A stretch of DNA of 64,000 bases, taken from NCBI RefSeq assembly GCF_003946345.1, contig NZ_RHNY01000011.1:1-64000 (forward strand). Direction: 5' to 3'. Positions 26,594 to 35,877 of the stretch are shown here, piece after piece (position 1 is the stretch's first letter; every line of letters starts with the position of its first letter). The notes under the pieces were generated by a model that was given only the letters and a program-made list of their open reading frames with translations, had not been told where the DNA came from and did no database searches. The position numbers were made by a program, and so were the translations under genes. Source of the DNA: Levilactobacillus tongjiangensis. Lineage in GTDB: Bacteria > Bacillota > Bacilli > Lactobacillales > Lactobacillaceae.

Positions 26594-27136
26594 CTACTTT
26601 CTAATGATTGTTTGGTAGACCTGATCAATGTGATTTTGCAACTCCGCCACAGAATGACGCCGTGACCGCGCACACTCTTTAGCGGGCCGGTTGCAAATAA
26701 AACACCGACGAACGGCGGAGCCTAACTCGGTCCGTGACAAGGAGGTACCACTCCCCGCCAGCAACACATCCACGTCAAAGATCCGGCCCAGGTCGTCCTC
26801 GTCTTCAAACGCCACGGCAACCTGCTTGACGGTTTGAGCTACCATGGGCGTCGTCAAGAATAACTCGTTACCCGCAGCAGTATGCCACTGAGCCAGCTCA
26901 GTCGTCGTGATACCAGCCTGCTTAAATGCTGCCGCGAGCCGCTCGATGCCCACCGTAAACAGGTCCTGAATCCCCTGATTGTTCTTGATGGGTCCAGGAA
27001 TGTTGAGTTTCACTGCGACCAGCGTCTCTTCTGGGTGCTTAGCGAGGGCTTCCTGCTGAAAGGCCACTCGCCGGTCCTTATTGGCTAGGACGTCGGCGAT
27101 GGTCAGGTCCTGCCCCTTATCAAACAACGTGGACAT
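26594..27136 (-). CDS. citX: Citrate lyase holo-ACP synthase CitX
   Basis: A 180-residue nucleotidyltransferase that attaches the phosphoribosyl-dephospho-CoA group to the acyl carrier protein CitD. The C-terminal motif RRCFICNRPAKECARSRRH is diagnostic of CitX. AAGGAGG precedes the ATG. Together with citG it forms a two-gene tail of the citrate cluster, separated from citF by about 740 bases containing a class I and a class II folded repeat and a hairpin, so it may need its own promoter. Confidence 0.93.
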   Translation of the reverse strand: MSTLFDKGQDLTIADVLANKDRRVAFQQEALAKHPEETLVAVKLNIPGPIKNNQGIQDLFTVGIERLAAAFKQAGITTTELAQWHTAAGNELFLTTPMVAQTVKQVAVAFEDEDDLGRIFDVDVLLAGSGTSLSRTELGSAVRRCFICNRPAKECARSRRHSVAELQNHIDQVYQTIIRK

Positions 27137-27185
27137 GTTGATTCCTCCTTAGATTTTGAAATACTTTATTTTTAGTGGGTCAATG

Positions 27186-27366
27186 CCACCTTCGAGTGGC
27201 CGGGATGGGGACTGCTGTGGGGACCGCCTGCGGCCTGAGGTACGGTCCTCCGGCTCGGTTTGAAACCACGCTAAACCCGCGCGTTTCCAAACACGTCCCG
27301 TGCTGTAAGCTCGGGAATCCCCCGAGCAACACCACCGACACAGCAGCCCCCATCCCGACCACCCTA
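27186..27366 (-). repeat. Class I folded repeat, copy B, inside the citrate cluster
   Basis: Outer arms GGGATGGGG..CTGCTGTG and CACAGCAG..CCCCATCCC are complementary although different in sequence from other copies. The interior keeps GGTGTTGCTCGG, GCTTACAGCACGGGACG, ACCGAGCCGGAGGACCG and TCCCCACAGC in the minus reading. Confidence 0.8.
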
Positions 27367-27601
27367 CGGTTACACTAGTTGTTAACGAATAACCGTCCAT
27401 GAACGTGAGAACCAACGTCGTTCAATCAACATTCTGGGCGTTAAAACACTGACAATTACCGGGATAGTTAGTAACTAATCATCACTAGAATAGTAGCAAT
27501 TGTGGCTACCGTCATAATGACTTGTATATAACGGCACAGCTACTGAACTACCAACCAGCAAGTTGGTTAATAGTTCAACCAGGTGATTTACCGTCAGTCC
27601 A

Positions 27602-27758
27602 GCCGTGAGGCCACAAAATATGGGCTCAGGCGCCTCGTTGTTCTTAGTCCCGGTGACTTTCCGGGGCTTAGAACAAGACCAAGCTTTAAGACCTGGTACT
27701 TTCGAGGCTCAAAGTTGTGTCGGCACCGTTCCAGCCCATATTTTATGGCCGGTAAGGC
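27602..27758 (+). repeat. Class II folded repeat, copy C, inside the citrate cluster
   Basis: Outer arms around AAAATATGGGCT (27615-27626) and AGCCCATATTTT (27741-27752), flanked by GCCGTGAG and CCGGTAAGGC. The interior hairpin TTGTTCT/AGAACAA with CCCGG/CCGGG is perfect. Orientation is opposite to the cit transcript. The spacer 27380-27600 shows only small inverted repeats. Confidence 0.8.
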
Positions 27759-27817
27759 AGCGCATCAACGACCAAGAAGGTCTTTGACCCTAACCAGATT
27801 AGCACTTGTGAATAAGT

Positions 27818-27846
27818 AAGGCCACCCAAACCTGATTGAGTGGCCT
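27818..27846 (-). terminator. Hairpin after citF, possible weak terminator
   Basis: Minus-strand arms AGGCCAC and GTGGCCT with a 14-base loop, then TTACTTATTC. The poor T-run suggests partial termination or mRNA processing between citF and citXG. Confidence 0.45.
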
Positions 27847-27876
27847 CACATTTATTGAGCTGTCGTAGGAAAAAGC

Positions 27877-29415
27877 TTAATCCTTAACTTGCTTGATGGA
27901 ATCGATCACAGTCCCGTCACGGTATTCGATCAAGGCAACCGTCCGGTCAGTGTATTCCAATGGCTTTGGCGTACCAACGCGCTTTTCAGCCATCTTTTGT
28001 AGGTCTTCAATCTTGTAGACTGGTAACCCAGGAATGTTGCTCAAAGCGTCCAGTAAGTCTGTCCGCTTAGGGTTGATAGCAATCCCAAATTCAGTAACTA
28101 AGACATCAACTGAATCACCAGGTGTAACCACCGTGGTAACGTCAGGAACGACCGTAGCAATCCGGCCCCGAACCAGTGGTGCGGAGATGATCGTCAATTT
28201 ACCAGTAGCGGCGTCCTGGTGACCACCAATGGCCCCACGGATCACACCGTCAGAACCAGTCATGACGTTGACGTTGAACTTGGTGTCAATTTCTAAGGCA
28301 CTCAAGATAACGACGTCTAATTGGTCAACCATGGCACCCTTGTTGTCAGGGTCAGCGTACCAAGAAGCATCGATTTCTTGTTGATCGCCATTGGTGTGCA
28401 TAGAGTCCGCAGCACCTTTGTCAAAGTCTTGGACGTCCATAACCTTCTTGACCAAGCCTTCATTTAACAGGTCGGTCGTTGGCTTCGTAATCCCACCCAA
28501 GGCAAAGGATGCCTTGATTTGGTTGTCGATCATTGCCTGACGCAGGTAACGCGTAACGGCCAATGCGGCACCACCAGAACCAGTCTGGAAGGAGAAGCCA
28601 TCTTTGAAGTATGGTGAATGGGTGATAACGTCGTTAACCATGGAAGCAATCTTTAATTCCTTAGGATCCTTGGTGAAACGCGTAGCACCGGAACCAATCT
28701 TGTCGGGGTCCCCTACCTTGTCGACCTTGACGACGTAGTCAACTTGCGTTTGCTTGATAGAAGCTGGCGTGTTGGGGTAATCCACGATGTTATCAGTCAG
28801 TAAGACAACTTTGTCAGCGTATTGGGCGTCCATTAAGGCATAACCCAATGACCCAAAGACAGCGTCACCCTTCATCCCGTTGGCATTCCCTAATCGGTCA
28901 GCACTTGGGACACCTAAGAAGGCCACGTCAATCTTAATGTCACCGTGTTCGATGGACCGGGCCCGGTTTCCGTGAGAACGGAAGATAACTGGGTTCTTCA
29001 AACCACCGTGAGAAACGAAGTCCCCGAGGGAACCACGCATCCCAGAACTGGTGATGTTGGTGATGGTCCCAGCCTTGATGGCTTCAATGACCATGTCGTT
29101 CATGACACCCGTCAATGAGGAAGGTGCCAAGGTTAAGTTCTTGATGCCGGCATCAATGATGACCCGCATCACCTTGTTGAAGACGTAGTCCCCGTTACGG
29201 AAGTGGTGATGGAAGGAGATGGTCATGCCATCTTCAAGCGTTTCATCAACAACCTTCTTGATGGAGTCGACGATCTTGTCGTCCCCCGTTGAAACGTGAA
29301 CTTTAGGCGCAACCCGTTGGATTTCGGGGTTACCAATTTCAGTCGTTTCAAATGGCTGGTAGTTTAATTGCTTCATCAAATCATCTGGTAATTCGCGATT
29401 TACTTTACTTTTCAA
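27877..29415 (-). CDS. citF: Citrate lyase alpha subunit (citrate:acetyl-ACP transferase)
   Basis: A 512-residue subunit that swaps citrate for acetate on the acyl carrier protein, forming citryl-ACP. Length matches CitF when translation begins at TTG 29415, which has GAGGAGGG 8 bases upstream and overlaps the citE end by 11 bases. Recognisable segments are [13 protein letters not shown] (about 67-79), [16 protein letters not shown] and [16 protein letters not shown]. Frame is intact. The hairpin at 27818-27846 follows. Confidence 0.95.
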   Translation of the reverse strand: MKSKVNRELPDDLMKQLNYQPFETTEIGNPEIQRVAPKVHVSTGDDKIVDSIKKVVDETLEDGMTISFHHHFRNGDYVFNKVMRVIIDAGIKNLTLAPSSLTGVMNDMVIEAIKAGTITNITSSGMRGSLGDFVSHGGLKNPVIFRSHGNRARSIEHGDIKIDVAFLGVPSADRLGNANGMKGDAVFGSLGYALMDAQYADKVVLLTDNIVDYPNTPASIKQTQVDYVVKVDKVGDPDKIGSGATRFTKDPKELKIASMVNDVITHSPYFKDGFSFQTGSGGAALAVTRYLRQAMIDNQIKASFALGGITKPTTDLLNEGLVKKVMDVQDFDKGAADSMHTNGDQQEIDASWYADPDNKGAMVDQLDVVILSALEIDTKFNVNVMTGSDGVIRGAIGGHQDAATGKLTIISAPLVRGRIATVVPDVTTVVTPGDSVDVLVTEFGIAINPKRTDLLDALSNIPGLPVYKIEDLQKMAEKRVGTPKPLEYTDRTVALIEYRDGTVIDSIKQVKD

Positions 29416-30319
29416 GATAATTACCCTCCTCATCAACTAAGTTGGAAGCCTTGGCCAAGCTCATGACCCGTTGTGCCCGGAGTACAACGGGGCGGTCAAC
29501 CATTTGACCGTTCATGGAGATAACACCGGAACCCTTTAATTTAGCTTCTTGAATAGCGTTGATTACGTTCTTAGCATTCTTAATTTCAGCGGCCTTTGGT
29601 TCGTAAACCTTGTTGACCATTGGGATTTGACGTGGGTTAACCAGGGACTTCCCGTCGAAACCAAGTTGGTGAATGTATTCAGTTTCACGGTAGAAGCCTT
29701 CCGTATCGTCCATGTTCGTGAAGACCGTATCGAAGGCGGCCACACCAGCAGCACGGGCAGCGTGTAAGACCATGTTCCGAGCAAATTCAAGTTCCTTACC
29801 GTCTGGGTAACGGTGGGTCTTCATGTCGGTCGTGTAGTCTTCGGCAGAAAGCGCGATTCCAATCATCCGGTCAGAAGAAGCGGCGATATCGGCAGCCCGG
29901 AGGACACCCTTGGCGCTTTCGATAGCGGCCATCAGGTGCGTCGAACCAGCTTCACGGCCAAATTGCTTTTCAGCAGCGGCAATGTCTTGGTCCAACTTTT
30001 CAACCATTTCTGGAGATTCAGCCTTAGGCAAACGAATAACATCGATGCCAGCCTTAACCATTGCCTTCACGTCGTTGTCATAGAATGGCGTATCTTGGCC
30101 GTTGACCCGGACAACCAGTTCAGCGTTACCGTAGTCTTGCGTTTGCAAAGCTTCGTAGACCAATACCCGAGCGGCATCCTTTTCTGGCAAAGAAACGGAG
30201 TCTTCCAGGTCAAACATAATGGAGTCGGCACCGTAGATCCCGGCATCCTTGACCATCGCTGGGTTATTCCCTGGCACGAACATCATGGTTCGGCGTAAAC
30301 GTTCTTCATTTTCAGCCAT
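29405..30319 (-). CDS. citE: Citrate lyase beta subunit (citryl-ACP lyase)
   Basis: A 304-residue HpcH/HpaI aldolase-fold protein that cleaves citryl-ACP to oxaloacetate and acetyl-ACP. Motifs: [22 protein letters not shown] (metal-binding region, about 35-42), and [10 protein letters not shown]. The start is ATG 30319 after GGGAGGTACTCTA; the A of this ATG is the last base of the citD stop codon, so the two are coupled. Confidence 0.96.
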   Translation of the reverse strand: MAENEERLRRTMMFVPGNNPAMVKDAGIYGADSIMFDLEDSVSLPEKDAARVLVYEALQTQDYGNAELVVRVNGQDTPFYDNDVKAMVKAGIDVIRLPKAESPEMVEKLDQDIAAAEKQFGREAGSTHLMAAIESAKGVLRAADIAASSDRMIGIALSAEDYTTDMKTHRYPDGKELEFARNMVLHAARAAGVAAFDTVFTNMDDTEGFYRETEYIHQLGFDGKSLVNPRQIPMVNKVYEPKAAEIKNAKNVINAIQEAKLKGSGVISMNGQMVDRPVVLRAQRVMSLAKASNLVDEEGNYLEK

Positions 30320-30612
30320 TAGAGTACCTCCCATTCTGGTGTGTCCGTCGTTTCAGCAGCACGTTGAATTGCGGCAATCGTCCGGGCCTTGATGACACAG
30401 TCCAAGGCACCCTTGTCGACAGCTTTGACCTTAGCGTCTTTGACGTCTAGCTTAGCTAACGTGTCTTTGATTACTGATTCGATTTGATCCCCAAATACTT
30501 TTTTAACATCCGATTGCAGGTCGATGCTGATTCCGTTGTCGGCCTTAGAAATCGTTAACTGAATGTCGGAGGATTCAAGGGTTCCGGCAATCGCAGTCTT
30601 TTTAATTTCCAT
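30319..30612 (-). CDS. citD: Citrate lyase acyl carrier protein (gamma subunit)
   Basis: A 97-residue acyl carrier protein. The prosthetic-group serine lies in GTLESSDIQLTI near residue 14, as in other CitD proteins. Overlaps citC by 11 bases at its start and citE by one base at its end, giving a tightly coupled CDEF block. Confidence 0.95.
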   Translation of the reverse strand: MEIKKTAIAGTLESSDIQLTISKADNGISIDLQSDVKKVFGDQIESVIKDTLAKLDVKDAKVKAVDKGALDCVIKARTIAAIQRAAETTDTPEWEVL

Positions 30613-31648
30613 GAATAGTCATTCCTTTCTGAATTCTGGCTTGTAAGGTGGTTAGATGTTTTTGGATAAATTGATAGGTCGTGACGGGCAAGAAATCTTG
30701 TACCGTCGCAATCTCATTTTGCGCAATCGCCTCGCGAACCTGGGTGGCCGTGATGACTTGGCCACTGGCTTGCTTACGATCAACCACGTGCACGGTAATG
30801 GCTGGCGCCAATTCCTTCTGCAGAACCTGATTGTAGATCCCCGTCGTTCGGGAAAATGGTTCGCTCCCCAAGTACCGTTGCGTGATGTTCAATCCTGGTG
30901 CGATGGCATTCTTAAAGATCCGCGCGTCCAGCGTCGTTTGATACGTGATGGCTTCATCCGGTGTGGGCAAAAAGTACGCCGGGAACGTGACGTAACTGAC
31001 CATGTACTGGCCACCGTTGACCACGATCACGTTGCTCAAATCGGCCGTCCCAGCTTGAACCAAGGCTAACCGTTCCGTCGTGCTGAACAGGGAAACATCG
31101 TCACTAACGACGAAGACGTAGACCAAGTCGTTTGCCGCGGCTGCCTGTTCAACCAGGTAGCGGTGACCTAGAGTGAACGGATTGGCGTTCATCACAATGC
31201 TGGCCACCTGTAGGTCCGCTTGGTTAGGCTGTTGCGGAATCCGGTGAACATAGTCCTTGACGTCGGTGTCCCCCGTTTCCAGGATGGCGCCTAAGTCCGT
31301 ATGGGCTAGCTCATTGAAGCCAATGTGTTGAAAACTCTGAGAGTACTTTAGTTTGGTGAAGACGAACACATGAAAGATGTCATTTTGCGCCAACAGGTTC
31401 ATCAGAGACGAGATAATCGTGTTGAAATGACTTCCGTGAACGGAAAACTTGTTGCAGACCCCCACGTACTTGAGGACGTTACCAGCAACTGAGCCGGTTG
31501 CCACCAAGCTACCGGCATCATTGTACATGCCAAGTGTGCTATCGATCTGTGCGAGTTCATTTTCTTGGAAGTTACTGATACCTAGGGATTCCAGGAACTC
31601 TTTCCATTCACGGAAGACCTCATGATCCTTAAGATTCAGCAGTTGCAC
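30602..31648 (-). CDS. citC: [Citrate (pro-3S)-lyase] ligase
   Basis: A 348-residue enzyme that acetylates the CitD prosthetic group using ATP and acetate, activating the lyase. An N-terminal GNAT-like region (about 20-120) precedes a nucleotidylyltransferase domain with NPFTLGHRYLVEQA (HxGH-type site, about 158-171) and VSDDVSLFSTTERLALV. The start is GTG 31648; no strong ribosome binding site is near it and no better in-frame start is upstream. Lies 49 bases after the transporter gene. Confidence 0.94.
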   Translation of the reverse strand: MQLLNLKDHEVFREWKEFLESLGISNFQENELAQIDSTLGMYNDAGSLVATGSVAGNVLKYVGVCNKFSVHGSHFNTIISSLMNLLAQNDIFHVFVFTKLKYSQSFQHIGFNELAHTDLGAILETGDTDVKDYVHRIPQQPNQADLQVASIVMNANPFTLGHRYLVEQAAAANDLVYVFVVSDDVSLFSTTERLALVQAGTADLSNVIVVNGGQYMVSYVTFPAYFLPTPDEAITYQTTLDARIFKNAIAPGLNITQRYLGSEPFSRTTGIYNQVLQKELAPAITVHVVDRKQASGQVITATQVREAIAQNEIATVQDFLPVTTYQFIQKHLTTLQARIQKGMTIHGN

Positions 31649-31697
31649 ATCGTTATTAATGAGTCGTCACCACTTTCTAAGCCATCAGAGACAGCAA

Positions 31698-32669
31698 TTA
31701 CATATTTTGAATAACCATGATGATTGGTACCACCACGATGAACAAGACTGAGGTTGAAACCACGATGTTCGTGGCAAACTTCACGTCACCATGGTACGTG
31801 TTAGCCAAGATTGGCAGAACGGCCAATGAAGGCGTAGCGGCTTGGATGATCAACGTTTGTTGGAACACGTTGTTGATGTGAACACCCACGTGAAGACCAG
31901 CGAAGATGATAATCGCCATGATGATTGGTGAAATTACGAACCGACCCAGTAAGGTCCAGATAACGTTGCCGTCGAAACGCATGTTTAAGATACCAAAGCT
32001 CTTTAACATAATCCCAATGTAGATCAAGGATAATGGCGTTACCAACGCACCGATATCAGATAAAGCAGTCGTAGCAAACGTGATCTTCATTAAACCACTT
32101 TGCCAACCTGGAATGTAGATAACAGGCAGGGCAATGATGAACCCCCAGAGTGGCGTAGGAATCAAGTGATGCCAATCAAAGCTGGCCTTGCTGCCATCGT
32201 TGGTTGGGTCGTCACCGGCAATGACCCAAACCCCTAAGGTCCAGATAATAACCGTGTTAACAATGTAATAAGTCAGTAAGTAAGGAACGGATACTTCACC
32301 GAACAAAGCAACGTTCAGTGGCATCCCGATGAAGACGGTGTTGGCACCGTTAATGGCCGTCATCATCAGTCCACGCCGGCCGCGGGCCACGTGGAACATC
32401 CGCACAGCCACCCAAGCGACGATGTAGCCGATCAGGATGGACATGATCGTGTAGATGACCCCGGTTGACAAGTTGGCCAACTCGGAAGGCTTAAAGAACT
32501 TCATCATTGCCATGAAGATTGAAGCAGGCAATGAAATCTTCATGATCAATTTAGATAAGGAACCGGAAAACTTTTCATCAAACCACCCTTTTGATTGACC
32601 GAAGTAACCAACGGCAATCATCAAAACAATGGCTAAAACACTTTGGATAGAGGTTAAGAATACATTCAT
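31698..32669 (-). CDS. AEC-family organic acid transporter
   Basis: A 323-residue membrane protein with about ten helices of the auxin efflux carrier family, to which lactobacillar malate permeases (MleP type) belong. The N-terminal segment SLSKLIMKISLPASIFMA and the internal half-repeat NGANTVFIGMPL are family features. Its place between citM and citC suggests it carries citrate or another di/tricarboxylate into the cell; no CitP/CitM-type 2HCT carrier is present. AAAGGAAG precedes the ATG. The exact substrate is inference. Confidence 0.8.
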   Translation of the reverse strand: MNVFLTSIQSVLAIVLMIAVGYFGQSKGWFDEKFSGSLSKLIMKISLPASIFMAMMKFFKPSELANLSTGVIYTIMSILIGYIVAWVAVRMFHVARGRRGLMMTAINGANTVFIGMPLNVALFGEVSVPYLLTYYIVNTVIIWTLGVWVIAGDDPTNDGSKASFDWHHLIPTPLWGFIIALPVIYIPGWQSGLMKITFATTALSDIGALVTPLSLIYIGIMLKSFGILNMRFDGNVIWTLLGRFVISPIIMAIIIFAGLHVGVHINNVFQQTLIIQAATPSLAVLPILANTYHGDVKFATNIVVSTSVLFIVVVPIIMVIQNM

Positions 32670-32701
32670 GAGTCGTAACTTCCTTTACTATATAGGAGTA
32701 T

Positions 32702-33853
32702 TTATTTTTGTGACGCGATGATAGCTTTCGTAACCGTCTCAACGACACCTTCATCGAAGACGCCAGGAACGATTTTATCAGCCGTTGGAGTCGCAATCGT
32801 CTGAGCCAAAGCTTCAGCAACGATCTTTTCAACATCCATGTTAACCGTCTTCAAGCCGCTTTGGAGCAAGCCCTTGAACAGACCAGGGAAGACCAGGATG
32901 TTGTTCACTTGGTTAGGATATTGACCTGAACCAGTTGCAACCACACCTGCACCAGCTTCGTGGGCAATGGCGGGATCAATTTCTGGCTTAGGGTTGGCCA
33001 AGGCGAAGATGATTGGCTTAGCAGCCATCCGCTTAACTTGGTCACCAGATAAGAGGTCGGCATCGGATAATCCGATGAAGGCATCCTGTCCGTCGATAAC
33101 GTCATCCAAGGTCGTGCCTTGAACATCGTTACCAACTTGCTTAGCAAACGCCGTTTGGTAACGGTTGTCCTTGGTTGAATCAGGCTTAACGACCCCGTTG
33201 ATATCAACTAAGGTCAGGTTGTGGATCCCCACACCGTAGAGTAACTTGGCAGTGGCCAAACCTGAGGCGCCGACACCGTTCAAGACGATCTTTAAGTCCT
33301 TCAACTCTTTGCCAACCACTTTAGCAGCGTTGATCAAGCCGGCCAAGACAACGATGGCGGTTCCCTCTTGATCATCGTGGTAAACGGGAATGTCTAAGAC
33401 TTGCTTCAATTCATCTTCGATTTCGAAACACCGGGGTGCGGCGATATCTTCCAAGTGAATCCCAGCAAATGACAGGGACAAGTTCTTCAGCGTGCTAACG
33501 AAGTCCTTAACGGGTACTTGGTTAACGGCCAATGGTAAGGCGTTGACGCCGGCTAAGTCCTTGTATAACAATGACTTGCCTTCAACAACGGGTAACCCAC
33601 CGGCAGGACCAATGTCACCCAGACCCAAGACAGCGGAACCATCAGTCACAACCGCAACCAACTTCCCACTCAACGTCATCTTGTCTTTAAGACTAGGATC
33701 GGCTTCAATGGCCTTTGAAATGGTTGCAACACCGGGCGTGTAGGCTTTGCCTAAGTCGCTCTTGTTATTGACAGCCATTTCGGCTTCCATCCCAAGAACA
33801 CCCGTATGTTCTTCATGCAAGGCAACAATTTCATCTTTATCCAATGCATTCAT
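32702..33853 (-). CDS. citM: Malic-enzyme-family oxaloacetate decarboxylase
   Basis: A cytoplasmic protein of about 383 residues of the malic enzyme family. AYTPGVA, VTDGSAVLGLGDIGPAGGLPV (split) and metal-ligand region PVYHDDQEGTA are seen, plus a nucleotide-binding LNGVGASGLATAKLL (about 190-204). In citrate clusters of lactic acid bacteria this protein is CitM, which decarboxylates oxaloacetate released by the lyase to pyruvate; malic enzyme activity remains an alternative. It is the first gene after the cit promoter. Start is uncertain: ATG 33853 is only one base from AAAGGA, while TTG 33844 has ideal spacing. Confidence 0.88.
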   Translation of the reverse strand: MNALDKDEIVALHEEHTGVLGMEAEMAVNNKSDLGKAYTPGVATISKAIEADPSLKDKMTLSGKLVAVVTDGSAVLGLGDIGPAGGLPVVEGKSLLYKDLAGVNALPLAVNQVPVKDFVSTLKNLSLSFAGIHLEDIAAPRCFEIEDELKQVLDIPVYHDDQEGTAIVVLAGLINAAKVVGKELKDLKIVLNGVGASGLATAKLLYGVGIHNLTLVDINGVVKPDSTKDNRYQTAFAKQVGNDVQGTTLDDVIDGQDAFIGLSDADLLSGDQVKRMAAKPIIFALANPKPEIDPAIAHEAGAGVVATGSGQYPNQVNNILVFPGLFKGLLQSGLKTVNMDVEKIVAEALAQTIATPTADKIVPGVFDEGVVETVTKAIIASQK

Positions 33854-33914
33854 TCCTTTCGCGTATGTAAACAAATAGTTTGTGAATACTTTATCTTATT
33901 AGCTAACAAAAGCT

Positions 33915-33943
33915 ATCTTACACGCATTTTTTAAATATTGCAA
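33915..33943 (-). promoter_or_regulatory. Promoter of the citrate operon
   Basis: Minus-strand -35 TTGCAA (33943-33938), 17-base spacer, -10 TAAGAT (33920-33915), about 60 bases before citM. The surrounding 33890-34025 is strongly AT-rich, as described for CitI-activated cit promoters; the exact activator boxes cannot be assigned by eye. Confidence 0.65.
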
Positions 33944-34039
33944 ATTTAATTGATATTTTTTAAATTTTAAAAGTTTATCTTTGGATAATTCACAATTAGT
34001 ATCATATTTTTGGTAAAATTAAATAGAATAAGTTAGTCA

Positions 34040-34159
34040 TGTGGTCCGTCAATGCCGCTCGGAGTCGGTAGGACCGACCACACCGGCTCGCACAAAACCA
34101 CACAAGCTCGGCACTACCGGCGGGAATGACCGTCGATTACCGGCTGAACATGGTATACT
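34040..34159 (+). promoter_or_regulatory. GC-rich structured block and promoter of the citI-like gene
   Basis: A GC-rich island inside the AT-rich divergent region. It has GTGGTC/GACCAC arms (34041-34046, 34076-34081) and ends in an extended -10 box TGGTATACT (34151-34159), 37 bases before the citI-like ATG. The block is not a member of repeat class I or II. Its role is unknown. Confidence 0.4.
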
Positions 34160-34195
34160 AACAATAGAAGATTGACCCAGCGGAGGACCCTAATT

Positions 34196-35158
34196 ATGGA
34201 CAAGAATATGACCCACGAGGAGTTACTCGTTCAAGTGTCGCAGGACTACTACTATAGTAACCTGGCCGTTTCAGAACTCTCTCGTAAATACAATTTAAGC
34301 CGCTATCTTGTGACCAAATACCTTGAAGAGGCCCTGCAATCAGGAATCGTGACCATTCACGTGAATTCTCCAGTGGCCCGTAATTTTCAATTGGAAACGG
34401 AATTCAAGAAACTCTTTGATATTCCCCACATTGCCATTCTCAAGGGCGATGGCAGTTCCGACGCCAACGCCAATAACATCGTGGCGTACTCTGCCAAACG
34501 AATTCAGTTGTTGATTGCTGAAAGCCACGTGGTCGGCCTGACCTGGGGGAGCACCGTGCACAGCATCATCGACCATTTCAATTCTGAACTGGTTGATGGT
34601 CTGGTTTTCACCCAATTTGTGGGTGAAAATATGAAATACAATTCACGGACTGGTTCGACCCGAATGGTGGAACACGCCGCCTCCCGGTTCGATGCCAACT
34701 ACCACGTCCTGCCAGCACCGCTGTACGTGGTGAATCAGACGGTTCACGACCTCTTGCCACAGGAACCCGCCCTTCAACAGACCATGACGCTGGCCTCACG
34801 GATGGACCTCCTCTTCTGTGGTATCGGAACAATTGCGTCGATTGATTCAATTCCCACTTGGAATACGAATAAATCAGAACTTTTCCCTGGCGTTGACCCC
34901 AGCCAAATTGCCGGCATGCTGTTCGGTCGACCATACGACATTCAAGGAAACTTCTTGATTCCTGAGCGTGACACCGTCATGGGTATTTCGCTCGACAAAG
35001 TTCTGGCGACCCCCCGTCGGTTTGGGGCCATCAAGAGCAAGTTCAAGACGCACGCAGCACTTGGCGCCTTGCGAGGTAAGTTGTTGACCGATCTAGTCAT
35101 CGATGAAGGAATTGCCCAGCGAATCCTAACTGCTAATAAAGACTTAAACGAAGACTGA
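34196..35158 (+). CDS. citI: SorC/DeoR-type transcriptional regulator, CitI-like
   Basis: A 320-residue regulator. The N-terminal HTH is at residues about 15-40 (NLAVSELSRKYNLSRYLVTK), followed by a large sugar-binding (SorC) domain with GLTWGSTVHSI and GRPYDIQGNF. Divergent placement next to citM matches CitI, the citrate-responsive activator of cit operons in lactic acid bacteria. ATG 34196 follows GGAGGACCCTAATT; eight upstream in-frame codons from 34172 lack a ribosome binding site. Monocistronic with its own terminator. Confidence 0.85.
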   Translation: MDKNMTHEELLVQVSQDYYYSNLAVSELSRKYNLSRYLVTKYLEEALQSGIVTIHVNSPVARNFQLETEFKKLFDIPHIAILKGDGSSDANANNIVAYSAKRIQLLIAESHVVGLTWGSTVHSIIDHFNSELVDGLVFTQFVGENMKYNSRTGSTRMVEHAASRFDANYHVLPAPLYVVNQTVHDLLPQEPALQQTMTLASRMDLLFCGIGTIASIDSIPTWNTNKSELFPGVDPSQIAGMLFGRPYDIQGNFLIPERDTVMGISLDKVLATPRRFGAIKSKFKTHAALGALRGKLLTDLVIDEGIAQRILTANKDLNED

Positions 35159-35162
35159 TGTA

Positions 35163-35206
35163 CGCAAAAAGCGCAAGAATCCTTGCTGGGTTCTTGCGCT
35201 TTTTCT
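35163..35206 (+). terminator. Terminator of citI-like gene
   Basis: Arms AAAAAGCGCAAGAA and TTCTTGCGCTTTTT, perfect, T-rich tail. Confidence 0.9.
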
Positions 35207-35342
35207 ACTACGGAACCCAGATTACGAGTTCCTTCTTTTCATCCGTAAGATCAAACTAATAAAGCACACAGCTTACGTTTACCGAAATTGAAAAAACTTC
35301 AGTTACCGAATCCAAATCGAATTCAAAAGCAAAATACAGAAA

Positions 35343-35374
35343 AGAGGTCCAATTCGAAAGAGAATTGAACCTCT
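35343..35374. repeat. Inverted repeat upstream of small membrane protein
   Basis: Arms AGAGGTCCAATTC and GAATTGAACCTCT with one mismatch and a 6-base loop. On the minus strand it is followed by TTTTCTGTATTTT, so it may terminate an antisense transcript. No gene of that strand is seen upstream. Confidence 0.45.
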
Positions 35375-35397
35375 GAAAATCCCTTCATCAGCACCAG

Positions 35398-35428
35398 TTG
35401 ACAAAGACAATTCGTTACTGTGTATAAT
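35398..35428 (+). promoter_or_regulatory. Putative promoter of small membrane protein gene
   Basis: TTGACA (35398-35403) and TATAAT (35423-35428) with a 19-base spacer, slightly longer than ideal. Confidence 0.45.
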
Positions 35429-35464
35429 AGAATCAACTATTACGGAATATTGGAGGTTAAATCC

Positions 35465-35842
35465 ATGAATCGAAAGCAAATTTATTTAATTTTAGGCTGT
35501 GGCGGATTGCCTCTTGTTATCTGTTCCACTCCACTGCTGGCATTATCTTTATATAATCTTCTCGTTGACGGGTTAATAGCCTTGGGTAATGCCTGTTTCT
35601 GTTTATTCTTATTTTCCACATCTTTTTGGTATACACTAAGTTGTTTCCATAAATATTTTACAAATGCAAAGCTTCCATTTGCATATTTGTGTGGTGAGCT
35701 ATCACTTATCACTTACATTATCTATATATTTGTAATTCACGCTATAGTGCCCATGTTTCTATCAATCTACATTGTTGTGTATGCAATATTTAGCTTAACC
35801 GTACGTTTCTTAAATTCAAGTTTTTCTAAACTTAATCAATAA
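35465..35842 (+). CDS. Four-helix membrane protein, unknown
   Basis: A 125-residue hydrophobic protein with four predicted helices (about residues 7-28, 34-56, 72-92 and 96-115) and a short polar tail. GGAGG lies 8 bases before the ATG at 35465. Its codon use and base composition are clearly more AT-rich than the flanking genes, suggesting acquisition by transfer or an orphan gene. I do not recognise a family. No terminator is obvious before the convergent hydrolase gene. Confidence 0.65.
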   Translation: MNRKQIYLILGCGGLPLVICSTPLLALSLYNLLVDGLIALGNACFCLFLFSTSFWYTLSCFHKYFTNAKLPFAYLCGELSLITYIIYIFVIHAIVPMFLSIYIVVYAIFSLTVRFLNSSFSKLNQ

Positions 35843-35877
35843 ATCAGATTACTTTCATTATACCAGCAACATTCTTC

